Shown here: positions 53,101 through 62,307 of the stretch, in pieces
Position numbering within the stretch: position 1 is the first letter of the stretch
Layout: each line of letters opens with the position of its first letter
The notes under the pieces: model-generated
Seen by the model: only the letters and a program-made list of their open reading frames with translations
Database searches by the model: none
Told to the model about the DNA's origin: nothing
NCBI RefSeq assembly: GCF_008727925.1
Contig: NZ_VTWT01000006.1
Coordinates: forward strand, 62,001-126,000
Direction: 5' to 3'
DNA from: Adhaeribacter soli
GTDB taxonomy: Bacteria > Bacteroidota > Bacteroidia > Cytophagales > Hymenobacteraceae
DNA: 64,000 nt
Program-made: the position numbers and the translations under genes

Positions 53101-53795
53101 CATCAGATCAGGATGCTGAAATCAAGCAGTATGAAGCCTTACTAAATTCCTTGATCGATAGATACGCTGAGTATTATTTAAGTCAATATACAAAGTGCCG
53201 TTTATCGAAATCGGATGCTTTGGCTAAAGACAGGATACTTACTAGTGAAAATAAAAGGATTTGCGATATCATCAAGGAATCGGATTTTATAACTACAACC
53301 GAATATCAAAATTGGATTAATAGTATTACTTCATTAAGAGAAGCGGACATTTCATTAACGAAGTCAAAAGTAAAAGAAGAACCTTACCATGACTTTAACC
53401 CCCGTGAATACTATGGCAAGGTAACTTTTTCTATTAATCAATTAGAAGAGCAGCTAAATGGGATATTAGAAAAGTGGACCACTGCTATGCGTTCTGTCTT
53501 TAAAGATCCAACTGTTCAGGAGAATATGGAAATTTTAAAAGTTGATGATAGAAGTATAGTTGAAGATTTTAGAACCGAAAAAATTGATTTAACTCCTGAA
53601 AATGCAGTAAGATTAAGGAATTTAATTACTCAGCTTACCCAAGATATTGACAAGGTTGAAATAACTATTGACTCTTTGCGAATTCAACTTAATAAACCTT
53701 TAACGCCAACAGAAGCAATTGAAACTCTTACTGCCTATATTGATACGCTTTGTGCAGGGAAAGAAAGAAATAAAGTAAGATTAATATTGAAATAG
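50130..53795 (+). CDS. brxC: BREX protein BrxC (PglY-like ATPase)
   Basis: A 1221-residue protein, the usual size of BrxC. Walker A is GSYGTGKS at residues 67-74, and Walker B is FLIVIDELLEYL with Asp176-Glu177, so the ATPase site is intact, in contrast to BrxF. The long C-terminal half is helical and probably coiled-coil (TSLREADISLTKSKV and neighbours). BrxC is a core BREX component of the AAA+ type. It is cotranscribed with brxF by overlap and followed after three bases by the extra small nuclease-like gene. Confidence 0.93.
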   Translation: MQYKELIQFEPITSVVKLVKADEKSVAENLVKTFVFSQKMQEDLQEVILKNLTPEQSHETKGIQIVGSYGTGKSHLMSLVSAIAENADLVGLIQNEELKKDFSPIAGKYKVLRFEIGTDKPLKDIVFAQIERYLDKQGMAFSFDEDSLYSWKELIERMMAEFEAKFPDKYFLIVIDELLEYLKGRKPSELNNDLMLLRQLGEACDNSRFKLMFGVQELLYRSPEFQFQADMLNKIEDRYSDLIITKEDVSYVVKERLLKKDIHQKAKIREHLLKFAHLFEAINTNLNEFIDLFPIHPNYVSYFEKIKHGKSQREILKVLSVKFGDMLEEHVPTDNPGLITYDTYWEDLAKNPAMLTIPDIRIVRDKVEVISTRINEHFVGARANRKGIAESIAHSLAIRILCDDLDKRNGANAHSLKEDLCLTIPGIEEAEFLLATIESTAKQLVSATSGQYVDIDNISSDFYIRTEGGVNIPQLIRDYADEVIKKDPDQADQYYFDFLQFILEIQQDSYRTGFKIWQHSLEWIDKKSFRLGYIFFGNPNERSTTEPIQQYYIFFSPLFNQIDRNDGADEVYFDVAGLSDEFKDTICLYGAAKAKHGSAPTNQKQLFSSQIEEYQKKAIALFDKEYADKTRVIHNGESKPLKSFHLPGEGSTKEMVFRGVAAKVLNKTFNDKFPDYPAFTDLLQPLSKDNFDGRINAALKKITSPGQSNRDGEAILSGLGLWSGQTIAVQNSKYADSILKKLKEAGESAVLNRADILYPHYATANLWYSIDFNIDYQLEFIVLAVLAYKGDIEISWTGNKTISATNIESILTLNNVDYFTFQHIKTPQGIPVKNLKALFASLDLPDFTSELEKPDTISKIITQAKTKAETVVRTRATIVQGLKCRNVNLLSEEESQRMKNDLEGLAAMLDTIQSYNTYGKLKAFKLSEEQLINTFQAYAYCNRVDKLKNKAEKFEKLVGYLHTAQSYVVQEEKPLFEDIKAAIEKLPTVLSSDQDAEIKQYEALLNSLIDRYAEYYLSQYTKCRLSKSDALAKDRILTSENKRICDIIKESDFITTTEYQNWINSITSLREADISLTKSKVKEEPYHDFNPREYYGKVTFSINQLEEQLNGILEKWTTAMRSVFKDPTVQENMEILKVDDRSIVEDFRTEKIDLTPENAVRLRNLITQLTQDIDKVEITIDSLRIQLNKPLTPTEAIETLTAYIDTLCAGKERNKVRLILK

Positions 53796-53798
53796 ACT

Positions 53799-54218
53799 AT
53801 GGCTGACACAAATATGGCCTCCGAATTTTATGTGCTTTCTACTTTACATAGGCTTGGTAAAAATGCTTTATTAACATTAGGTAATAAAAAAGCAGTTGAT
53901 ATTCTAGTAGAAGTAGAAGGCAGGGCTTTAACTATTGATGTTAAAGGTATTAGAGATACAACATCTTTTCCCATAGACAATCTAGATTTAGAATTGCCAA
54001 ATCATTTTGTAGTTTTTGTATCCTTTATAGGACAAATTGGAAATCCATTGGTACTACCTGAGATTCACGTGGTACCTACCAATGAGCTTTCTATCCTAAG
54101 GCCTGAATTAAACGGTAACTCATTGATTTATACAAGCCCTGGCGGATTATTAAGAGTCCAATTAGGCAGATTAAGATCGGTTGGTATTTTTCAAAACGCT
54201 TGGCAACTAATTAACTAA
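53799..54218 (+). CDS. PD-(D/E)XK nuclease-like protein inserted in the BREX operon
   Basis: A 139-residue protein. An N-terminal helix with Glu9 (MASEFYVLSTLHRLG), then GNKKAVDILV with Asp34, then TIDVKG with Asp47-x-Lys49, reproduce the E...D...(D/E)XK active site of the restriction-endonuclease/Hjc resolvase fold. The spacing is close to archaeal Hjc. The rest (residues 60-139) shows a mixed alpha/beta core. It lies 3 bases after brxC and 8 bases before pglXI on the same strand, so it is part of the operon, although the standard six-gene BREX-3 set lacks it. Its target could be phage DNA or a BREX intermediate. Catalysis is unproven. Confidence 0.75.
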   Translation: MADTNMASEFYVLSTLHRLGKNALLTLGNKKAVDILVEVEGRALTIDVKGIRDTTSFPIDNLDLELPNHFVVFVSFIGQIGNPLVLPEIHVVPTNELSILRPELNGNSLIYTSPGGLLRVQLGRLRSVGIFQNAWQLIN

Positions 54219-54226
54219 AAGAAATA

Positions 54227-56854
54227 ATGACTAAGGATAAAATATTGTGTTTAGGAAAAGAATTTACTACTGAAGAAGAGCGAAGAGCATTTTTTCGTAG
54301 TGAATTACGAGCAAAACTTCCAGATTTAAAAAGTATAGACGGGTTCCCTTTTGGTGAGGATGAAGATATTATTGAATTAAGCGATCCACCTTATTATACA
54401 GCGTGTCCAAATCCTTGGTTGAATGATTTTGTTTTTAATTGGGAAACTAAAAAAGCAGTTCTTTCAAATAGAATGGACAATTTTCTAGTTAGTGAGCCAT
54501 ATTCTGGTGATGTAAATGAAGGAAAAAATAATCCAATTTATAATGCGCATGGTTATCATACAAAAGTCCCACATCCTGCTGTAATGCGATATATTTTGCA
54601 TTACACGCAACCTGGGGATATTGTGCTTGATGGTTTTGCAGGGACTGGAATGGCAGGAGTTGCTGCGCAACTTTGCGCTTTTCCCGATCCTGAAACACAT
54701 TATAGAATTGAGAATGAATTCAAAGATTTAGGTTTAAAGCCTCCTGTTTGGGGTACTCGAAATGCAATTCTTAGTGACCTTTCCCCAATTGCTTCTTTTA
54801 TTGCTTATAACTATAATACCCCGAAGGAAGCTGACTCCTTTAAAAAGGAAACTCAAAAATTAATGGCAGAGCTTGAAGCTGAATGCGGATGGATGTATGA
54901 AACTTTTCATACCAATGCCATAAAAGGAAGAATAAACTATACGATATGGAGTAGTGTTTTTTCATGCCCGCAATGTAGTGGCGAGATAGTTTTTTGGGAA
55001 ACAGCAATAGATAAAGATAAAGGGGCTGTACTGGATGAGTTCCTTTGTCCACATTGTGGAGCAACTCAATCTAAACGTCAGCTGGACAAAGCTTGGGTAA
55101 CTATTTTTGACAGTGCAATTAACCAATCAATACGACAGGCGAAAATTGTTCCTGTTTTAATAAATTATACTGTATCTGGTAAAAGATTTGAAAAAGTACC
55201 TGACGAAAATGATATTGCTCTTATCAGAAAAATAGAAGAATTAGAAATTCCTTTTTGGTTTCCTAAAGATAGAATGCCAGAAGGTGATGAAGCACGAAGA
55301 AATGATCGAGATGGAATTACTCATTTGCATCATTTTTACACCAAGAGGAATAATTATGTGATAGCTTCTATTTGGGAAAAAGCTTCTAAAATACCACATT
55401 TTCGATGGGCTATTTCAGGGATTATTCAACGAGCAAATAAACAACATCAAATTGCTGTTAGTAGAGTTGGGGGGGAAAAAGCAAATGCGGGTGGAAAGAC
55501 AGCAGGTCATAGACGAGGAACTCTGTACATTCCTTCAATCCAGGTTGAATTTAGTGTCTTTGAACTAATTTATGAGAGACTTAAGATTATTCAAAAAGCT
55601 TTGTTAAAGCGTAGTACCCCTGTAGCTATTTCTACCCAATCCTCAACTAAACTGCAGTTAAAAGATGAAAGTGTTGATTATATATTCGTTGACCCGCCAT
55701 TTGGTGCCAATATTATGTATTCTGAACTTAATTTTTTATGGGAAGGGTGGTTAAAAGTGAAGACAAATAATAAAAAGGAGGCAATTGAAAATAGGTTTCA
55801 AGGCAAATCGCTTTTTGAATACCAGTTTTTAATTGAAAGCTGCTTTCACGAATTTTATCGTGTGCTAAGGCCTGGGAAATGGATGACTGTAGAATTTAGT
55901 AATACAAGTGCCTCTGTTTGGAATAGTATACAGAATGCCTTACAGCGTGTAGGCTTTATTGTTTCAAATGTATCATTTCTAAATAAAAAGCAAGAAACTC
56001 ATAGTGCTCGAACAAGTTCAACAGCTGTTAAGCAAGATTTAGTTATAAGCTGTTACAAGCCTTCAAAAGATTTTGTAGATAAAATTGAATCATCTGGATC
56101 GGAAGTGATCGTTTGGGATTTTATTTCTGAACATTTGCAACATCTCCCAGTGCATTCTAAAAGAGAAAAAAGTACAACTGCAATTATTGAAAGGAGTCCA
56201 AAAATCCTTTATGATAGGTTAATTACTTTTTATTTGATGAGAGGCTTGCCAATTCCTATTAACGCTAAGGAATTTCAGGATGGATTAAAGCAAAGGTTTG
56301 CTACTAGAGATGATATGTTTTTCACTTCTGTACAGGCAGCTGAATATGATGAAAAGAAAGCACTTGCTCCAAATTTCGTTCAGTTAGCACTAATTATAGG
56401 TAATGAATCCGATGCCATTGAATGGTTAAAGAGCAGGCTTCGTTCTAAGCCTCAGAAATATAATGATATAATGCCTGATTTTCGGATTGCCACACAATCG
56501 CTACGCAAAGGTGATACACTTCCAGAGTTACAAGAAATTCTAAATGAAAATTTCATTCAAGAAACTGATGGTAGTTGGCGAACTCCTGATCCAAGTGAAG
56601 CAAAGGATAGAGAGATATTGCGGACTAAGGTTTTGTTAAAAGAATTTAACGAATACATTGCTATCATTAAACAACCTAAAGCGAAAAAGCTAAAGGAGGT
56701 TAGAGTTGAATCCCTAAGGACAGGATTTAAAAACTGCTGGGATAATAAAGACTTTAAAACAATTTTAGAATTAGGTGATATGATACCTCAAAACATCTTG
56801 CTAGAAGATGAAAAATTATTGATGTATTATGATATCGCTAAAGATAGAGTTTAG
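54227..56854 (+). CDS. pglXI: BREX-3 adenine-specific DNA methyltransferase PglXI
   Basis: An 875-residue gamma/beta-type N6-adenine methyltransferase. SAM motif I is VLDGFAGTGMAG (Asp135 to Gly141), and the catalytic motif is VDPPFG (Asp489-Phe492). Between them, residues about 247-275 carry a zinc ribbon (CPQC and CPHCG). The C-terminal 200 residues are probably for target recognition or partner binding. In BREX the methyltransferase marks the host's own sites so that only unmarked phage DNA is blocked. Both catalytic motifs are intact. Confidence 0.9.
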   Translation: MTKDKILCLGKEFTTEEERRAFFRSELRAKLPDLKSIDGFPFGEDEDIIELSDPPYYTACPNPWLNDFVFNWETKKAVLSNRMDNFLVSEPYSGDVNEGKNNPIYNAHGYHTKVPHPAVMRYILHYTQPGDIVLDGFAGTGMAGVAAQLCAFPDPETHYRIENEFKDLGLKPPVWGTRNAILSDLSPIASFIAYNYNTPKEADSFKKETQKLMAELEAECGWMYETFHTNAIKGRINYTIWSSVFSCPQCSGEIVFWETAIDKDKGAVLDEFLCPHCGATQSKRQLDKAWVTIFDSAINQSIRQAKIVPVLINYTVSGKRFEKVPDENDIALIRKIEELEIPFWFPKDRMPEGDEARRNDRDGITHLHHFYTKRNNYVIASIWEKASKIPHFRWAISGIIQRANKQHQIAVSRVGGEKANAGGKTAGHRRGTLYIPSIQVEFSVFELIYERLKIIQKALLKRSTPVAISTQSSTKLQLKDESVDYIFVDPPFGANIMYSELNFLWEGWLKVKTNNKKEAIENRFQGKSLFEYQFLIESCFHEFYRVLRPGKWMTVEFSNTSASVWNSIQNALQRVGFIVSNVSFLNKKQETHSARTSSTAVKQDLVISCYKPSKDFVDKIESSGSEVIVWDFISEHLQHLPVHSKREKSTTAIIERSPKILYDRLITFYLMRGLPIPINAKEFQDGLKQRFATRDDMFFTSVQAAEYDEKKALAPNFVQLALIIGNESDAIEWLKSRLRSKPQKYNDIMPDFRIATQSLRKGDTLPELQEILNENFIQETDGSWRTPDPSEAKDREILRTKVLLKEFNEYIAIIKQPKAKKLKEVRVESLRTGFKNCWDNKDFKTILELGDMIPQNILLEDEKLLMYYDIAKDRV

Positions 56855-56913
56855 TCCATTTTATTTATGAGAGCAGACGTAATTGCTGACAGGGCGAAGA
56901 ATTACTGGAAATT

Positions 56914-59715
56914 ATGATTTACCAAGGAAAGGAGATTGAAGTTTTATCAAAGAAATCAGTTTTCGGTAAGTTAATTTCCGAAATAAAGATTTTATCAACT
57001 GGTGAAATTAAATCAGTTCCAGATTCAGAAATATCTGATGAAAAGAAACTCCCAACAGAAGCGGAGATCACATTCAAGGCGATAGCGGCTAAGATTAAAA
57101 GTGAGATATATAAACAAGGAATGATTGCTCCAATTGAAAGCAATATTATTCCTTTGCCCCATCAGATCTTGGCTTTAGAAAAAGTTATGTCAGGCCAATT
57201 TCTTCGCTTCCTTATAGCAGATGAAGTTGGTATGGGCAAAACGATTGAAACTGGATTGGTTTTAAAAGAACTTAAGCTTCGTGGAATTGTTAAGCGCACT
57301 TTAATAATAGTTCCAAAGTCAGCAATGGGCCAATGGCAACAGGAGATGAAGAAACACTTCAATGAGCTGTTCCATATTTACGACACTGATTACATCAATA
57401 CAGTTAGCCGTGCATTTGCACGTATTGAAGCAGATAACGAGATCAATCTTTTTGCTCAACACAACCAGATCATTGTATCAATGGATGCCCTTAAACCTTT
57501 GGAAACTCGACAGGGCTGGAGTAAACAGAAGGTAGATGAATATAATCGCTTTAGAATTCAAAATGTTCTGGAAGCTGATTTCGACCTCCTAGTAATTGAT
57601 GAATGCCATAAGGTTGGCGGTAGCACTACTCAGGTTGGTCGTTTCCAGATGGCTGATGTGTTGTGTAACGCAATTCCTAATGTTTTACTACTTTCTGCAA
57701 CTCCCCACCGAGGGAAAAGTGATCACTTTAGAAGAATTCTGCAGCTTCTTAACGCAGATGCTTTTGCAGGTGAAGGAATGCCATCTATCCCTGAATTAGA
57801 ACCATATGTAATTAGAACTGAGAAACGGCAAGCAATCGACTATAATGGTAATGCTCTGTTTAATAAAAGACATACCCAAAAGATTGAAGTAATTTATGAT
57901 CCAGTAAAACATAAGAAACAACAAAAGCTTTACGAGGCTGTCACAGAATATGTAGTAACTGGATTCAATCTTGCTCAACAAACTAAAAATACATCGTATG
58001 GATTTGTAATGCTACTTTTCCAGCGTATGATGAGTAGTTCCACTCAATCCATTTTGGATGCTATGCAGCGGAGAGCTGAAAGGCTTTCAGGTGAACGGCA
58101 AGAAGTAAATAAGGAAAATATTATTAACAACCTGGATGGGTATGGCTTCGAGGGGCAGTTGGAAATGGATTTTGAGCAAAAGATTTTTTCCTTAGTTGAA
58201 GAAGCTCAAGCGAATTACGACACAGAGTTAAACATATTGCAAGGTTTAATTCGGGATGCAAAGGATTGCTTAGACACTGAAACTGATGCCAAAGTAGATT
58301 TCTTATTTAATAAACTCACAGAATTAAAAAGAAAAGAACAAAACCCCGATCTAAAGTTTCTGATTTTTACTGAGTTTACTAGTACCCAATTTATGCTCAA
58401 AACTCTATTAGAACAGAAAGGTGGATATCTATGTGAAGCCATTAATGGTTCTATGGATTTTGATCAACGTGTTAATGCTCTGAAGAATTTCAAAGATGGT
58501 GCACAAATTTTGATTTGTACTGATGCGGCAGGCGAGTCTTTAAATATGCAGTTTGCACATGTGGTAGTTAACTTCGATATGCCTTGGAATCCGATGGTTT
58601 TAGAGCAAAGGATAGGTCGGGTTGATCGAATCGGGCAAAAACACGAAGTGCTGGCATTAAATATGATGCTTGATAATTCGGTTGATAAGCGTGTATATGA
58701 AGTGATTGAAACCAAGCTTTCTCAGATTATGAATGAACTTGGTATTGATAAAACTTCAGATGTTTTAGATAGCACTCTGGAAAGGGAACAAATAAGTCGC
58801 TTATACCTAACATCTTTATTGAATCCGTCAAAATTTGATCAAGAAAGCAAAAATTGGTTAGATGAAATTAAGAATAAACTTAAAGAGTATAAAAGCACTG
58901 AAGGAGCACTACCTACCTTAGCATCGAAAGATATTAAAGCTGAAAAGGTAGAAGCAATTAAACATAGTCCGCTTCCAAATTGGTTAGAATTCTTAACTAA
59001 AAACTATCTTAAAACGAAAGGTATAGCCTATCAGAATGTATTGGACGGAATCAAATTTAAGCTTCCTGGATATAAGGAGAATATTTACACTTTCAATATT
59101 AAAGAGAGTGTAAACAACCCCATACCAGAGCCCATCTCTTTTCAGCACGAAATTATTCAGAACATTTTAAAGGATGCAATACCATTTACCGAATCTCAGC
59201 AAATTCCCATTATAAAAATTAGGCAAGGTAGTTCATCTCCAGGTCAATGGTCATTATGGCATCTCGAGGTTAAAAACCAGTTTGAAACCATTCAAATCAT
59301 ACAACCTATTTTTATCTCATTAGATGGGGAAAGGTTCTCTGCATTTGCTCAGAATGTGTGGGATAAAATGATTCAAGAAAATGATTATTTAGAATGTTTA
59401 GGAGTAATGTCAGCAGATGAATCCAAAACATTGCTTAACCAGGTATCATTAAAAGCAGAAGAACTTTTACAGCCAAAATTCGAAGAATTCGAACAAGCTA
59501 TAATTCATAATACTGCCACGATTAACCTTAATAAAGAAAAGTCATTTACTTTTCAGGAACAGCAAATTAATAGGATAGGTATTGAAAATATCAGACAAGC
59601 AAGGCTGAATCGACTACTCAAAGAAAAGGAACTCTGGGATTCTACTTTCGAGTCAGCAAAACAAGTTGTTCCTTCGCTTACATGTTTGTTAGTATTAAAT
59701 GTTACAAATGAGTAA
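56914..59715 (+). CDS. brxHII: BREX-3 SNF2-type helicase BrxHII
   Basis: A 933-residue superfamily 2 helicase or translocase. Motif I is DEVGMGKT (residues 103-110), motif II is DECH (229-232), and motif VI is QRIGRVDRIGQ near residue 565, the SNF2/RapA pattern. The C-terminal 330 residues are not assigned. It is the usual helicase of BREX type 3. A purine-rich GGAAATT stretch precedes its start, 59 bases after pglXI. It overlaps the pglZ start. Confidence 0.9.
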   Translation: MIYQGKEIEVLSKKSVFGKLISEIKILSTGEIKSVPDSEISDEKKLPTEAEITFKAIAAKIKSEIYKQGMIAPIESNIIPLPHQILALEKVMSGQFLRFLIADEVGMGKTIETGLVLKELKLRGIVKRTLIIVPKSAMGQWQQEMKKHFNELFHIYDTDYINTVSRAFARIEADNEINLFAQHNQIIVSMDALKPLETRQGWSKQKVDEYNRFRIQNVLEADFDLLVIDECHKVGGSTTQVGRFQMADVLCNAIPNVLLLSATPHRGKSDHFRRILQLLNADAFAGEGMPSIPELEPYVIRTEKRQAIDYNGNALFNKRHTQKIEVIYDPVKHKKQQKLYEAVTEYVVTGFNLAQQTKNTSYGFVMLLFQRMMSSSTQSILDAMQRRAERLSGERQEVNKENIINNLDGYGFEGQLEMDFEQKIFSLVEEAQANYDTELNILQGLIRDAKDCLDTETDAKVDFLFNKLTELKRKEQNPDLKFLIFTEFTSTQFMLKTLLEQKGGYLCEAINGSMDFDQRVNALKNFKDGAQILICTDAAGESLNMQFAHVVVNFDMPWNPMVLEQRIGRVDRIGQKHEVLALNMMLDNSVDKRVYEVIETKLSQIMNELGIDKTSDVLDSTLEREQISRLYLTSLLNPSKFDQESKNWLDEIKNKLKEYKSTEGALPTLASKDIKAEKVEAIKHSPLPNWLEFLTKNYLKTKGIAYQNVLDGIKFKLPGYKENIYTFNIKESVNNPIPEPISFQHEIIQNILKDAIPFTESQQIPIIKIRQGSSSPGQWSLWHLEVKNQFETIQIIQPIFISLDGERFSAFAQNVWDKMIQENDYLECLGVMSADESKTLLNQVSLKAEELLQPKFEEFEQAIIHNTATINLNKEKSFTFQEQQINRIGIENIRQARLNRLLKEKELWDSTFESAKQVVPSLTCLLVLNVTNE

Positions 59716-61546
59716 CTGGATTGACAAATTTAAGAAGCTTGTTATTCCAAGCCATAAGAAGCATATCTTAATTGCTGATATTGATAACTTATTTGAATAC
59801 GAAGAACTAGGCCATGCCTTTGAAAGTGATGGTTATACGATTCAAATTGCTAAAACTGATCTTGAAGGCCGCTTGCAATTTGAATTGTTTAATCGTGATA
59901 CTGAAAAACTTTTGCTTGTAGTTCCTGTATCCTATTACCCATTACCTGATATCGAGATGCAAGTTCATTATCAGGCTATAGGTTTGTACCAGTTATTCCC
60001 AAATTTAGATTCAAAGGCAATTAAGGGGCTCAGCTACAATGCCCTCTGTCTATTGTCTAAAATTAAGGTATATGAAAAATTAGGGTATGAGAAAACGGTA
60101 CATTTTTTATTAGAGAACCTATATAATATTGATTTTAGTACCTTAATCTCGGGGAACGCTAAAGAAAAGGTATTAAATGCGCTAATATCTGTAATGCTAG
60201 AAAAGAATGGGGTTAACCTCCAACTGAAGCAATTCTTATCTGATTTTGCAAAACCATACTTCCCTTCTTTGGTTGAAAAAAGCCTAAATAAAGCAAATCT
60301 GATTGATTTTATTCAAGAACAATGGGATGGCTTTGTAAATTATGGAGATTCAATCCTTAATTTTAAAGATTCAACACTTACAAAAAGCATTGGATTTTTA
60401 TTTGCATTTGGATATTTACAGCCAATAAAAGTAACAGATGAAAGGTATGAAGACTTCTACAGACCTTTCAAGATCGGCCTTTATGTGGATAATCAAGAAT
60501 CTAATGATAATGAGCTAGTTGGATTGATAGAGTATCTTGGCCAGGAGGTTGAAGTAATTGAAGATGTCGCTGATCAATGGTTTAATATCATTCAAGTTCT
60601 TAGTAAAGCAAAGCTAAAGTATCTTCAAACAAATAATTTCCAGTTAAAAGATAATTACTCGCAAATTGAAGACCAGGTCAATGAAAGATTTCAACGGTTT
60701 ATAGAAAATACTTACAATAGCCAATTTTCCTTAACTGGAATTAGAAAGCCAATTGTAGTATCTAGAATTTTAGAACATTTAAAAGCATCTCCTACGAAAA
60801 GAAAAGCCCTGATTGTTATTGATGGGATGAATTATTGGCAATGGAGTCTTTTAGGATGCGCATTATCTAGTATTGGGCTTGAATTTTCACCAAATGCCTC
60901 CTTAGCCTTTATACCTACTATTACTGCCTGGTCACGCCAAGCTATTTTTAAAGGAGACAAACCAGATCTTGAAGCCGATAATTCAAAAGAGAAATCATTA
61001 TTTTACGATTTCTGGATGAAAAATGGCTTATCATCTTATCAAATAGATTTTAAAAGAATTGGCGTAAATGATCCTTTTGATATAAGCAGTATCGCTGAGG
61101 ATATCAAAATACTTGGTATGGTTTGCAATGATTTGGATAATATCATGCATGGTGCAGTTTTGGGCGATGACCAATTGAAAGCATCAACAATTCAATGGAT
61201 AGAAAAGTCTAAAATAGTTGATATTATCTCAGAGCTGAAAAGAAAAGGTTTTCACGTTTTCATAACTTCTGACCATGGTAATATTGAAGCATATGGATTA
61301 AAGAATCTTACCTTAAAAGAAAAAGTAGGGGCATTAGGTAGGAGCAAAAGGCATTTATATTTTACGAACGAAATCTTATTGAATAATTTTGTTGAGCAGA
61401 ATGCAAATGTCACTATTGGTAAAAAAGGGCTATCGCTCTATTTAAAGAATAAAGAAGCATTCACCACTGAAAATAATAAAGTAATAACTCATGGTGGCTC
61501 CCATATATGGGAAGTGATCGTACCTTTTATAAGTATTGATGAATAA
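59708..61546 (+). CDS. pglZ: BREX-3 phosphatase-like protein PglZ
   Basis: A 612-residue protein starting at the ATG of ATGAGTAA, which overlaps the brxHII stop; an ATG nine bases earlier is possible. The alkaline-phosphatase-like PglZ domain is visible: DGMNYWQW with Asp372, then PTITAWSRQ with the nucleophile-like Thr, and TSDHGN with Asp522-His523. PglZ is the defining BREX component and is essential for defence; its substrate is not known. The N-terminus (MSNWIDKFKKLV, then HILIADIDNLFEYEE) is as in BREX-3 PglZ. Confidence 0.92.
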   Translation: MSNWIDKFKKLVIPSHKKHILIADIDNLFEYEELGHAFESDGYTIQIAKTDLEGRLQFELFNRDTEKLLLVVPVSYYPLPDIEMQVHYQAIGLYQLFPNLDSKAIKGLSYNALCLLSKIKVYEKLGYEKTVHFLLENLYNIDFSTLISGNAKEKVLNALISVMLEKNGVNLQLKQFLSDFAKPYFPSLVEKSLNKANLIDFIQEQWDGFVNYGDSILNFKDSTLTKSIGFLFAFGYLQPIKVTDERYEDFYRPFKIGLYVDNQESNDNELVGLIEYLGQEVEVIEDVADQWFNIIQVLSKAKLKYLQTNNFQLKDNYSQIEDQVNERFQRFIENTYNSQFSLTGIRKPIVVSRILEHLKASPTKRKALIVIDGMNYWQWSLLGCALSSIGLEFSPNASLAFIPTITAWSRQAIFKGDKPDLEADNSKEKSLFYDFWMKNGLSSYQIDFKRIGVNDPFDISSIAEDIKILGMVCNDLDNIMHGAVLGDDQLKASTIQWIEKSKIVDIISELKRKGFHVFITSDHGNIEAYGLKNLTLKEKVGALGRSKRHLYFTNEILLNNFVEQNANVTIGKKGLSLYLKNKEAFTTENNKVITHGGSHIWEVIVPFISIDE

Positions 61547-62246
61547 TAAGGGGAAATATATTGGTTTAAACCAACGGATTCCATTTGAAGTATTGGATTT
61601 AGCAATCCAGAATTATTTGGATAGTGATGTTGTCGATAAAAGTAAGATACTTCAACATATGCTAATCTTTACATCAGGAGTAAATCGGGCAAATAAGGCT
61701 TCAAATTATGTAGTACAAATCTTGAGTCGCCAAGAAAGTTTATTGAAAAAAATTAAAAAATCACTTAAACAATCAACTTTTGAATCCCTTAGTAACGCTG
61801 ATAGAAAAGCACTTTCCTTAAGCCTTATTAGCCTAACTTACCCAATTACTTATGATCTTTTGGTAGCCCTAGCTCAAGGATTTAAGGTTCAAACCCAAAT
61901 AAACAAGAAATTCATAAATGAGAAGGTAATGGCAATTTATGGTAGTAACAGAACGGTTGATATTGCAATTGATGCCCTACTTCCTATGCTTATTGAATTG
62001 TCTACCATTAAAAGGGATAAAGTAAGTATCTATTCCTTGGCAAACAGATTGGCTATAACAAATAAGTTTATCCAGGAATTAATCATCTATACTGATATTA
62101 AATTATCTAGTACAAAGTCAATTTTAGTTGATGATTTAGGATACAGGCCATGGTTTACCTACTTTGACCTCCCTCAAACTAACAACTATCAATATCTGGT
62201 TTCGAAAAAGGATAGTGCAGTTGGTAGAGGTTATTTAACATTATAA
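61539..62246 (+). CDS. brxA: BREX protein BrxA (DUF1819-like)
   Basis: A 235-residue, mostly helical basic protein starting at the ATG of ATGAATAA, which overlaps the pglZ stop by eight bases. A TTG three bases earlier is not needed. The last position after pglZ and the helical, small-protein character (NRANKASNYVVQILSRQ, then SNADRKALSLSLISLTYP) match BrxA of BREX type 3. BrxA is a small DNA-binding-type protein in other systems. Assignment rests more on context than on motifs. Confidence 0.75.
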   Translation: MNNKGKYIGLNQRIPFEVLDLAIQNYLDSDVVDKSKILQHMLIFTSGVNRANKASNYVVQILSRQESLLKKIKKSLKQSTFESLSNADRKALSLSLISLTYPITYDLLVALAQGFKVQTQINKKFINEKVMAIYGSNRTVDIAIDALLPMLIELSTIKRDKVSIYSLANRLAITNKFIQELIIYTDIKLSSTKSILVDDLGYRPWFTYFDLPQTNNYQYLVSKKDSAVGRGYLTL

Positions 62247-62307
62247 AATTAAATTTAGCTTGGTTGTCAACTTGCTTAGCACTAAATGAATAATTATTCT
62301 TGAACAG

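Noticed and set aside
53799-54218. Treating the 139-residue gene as the PglXI N-terminus split by a frameshift
   Set aside because: It has its own start and stop with an eight-base gap, and PglXI has its complete methyltransferase motifs and a normal start.
49664-62246. DISARM or type I restriction-modification as alternatives for the defence operon
   Set aside because: PglZ, BrxC with its P-loop and the gene order define BREX type 3. No HsdR/HsdS and no DrmA/DrmB-like genes are seen.
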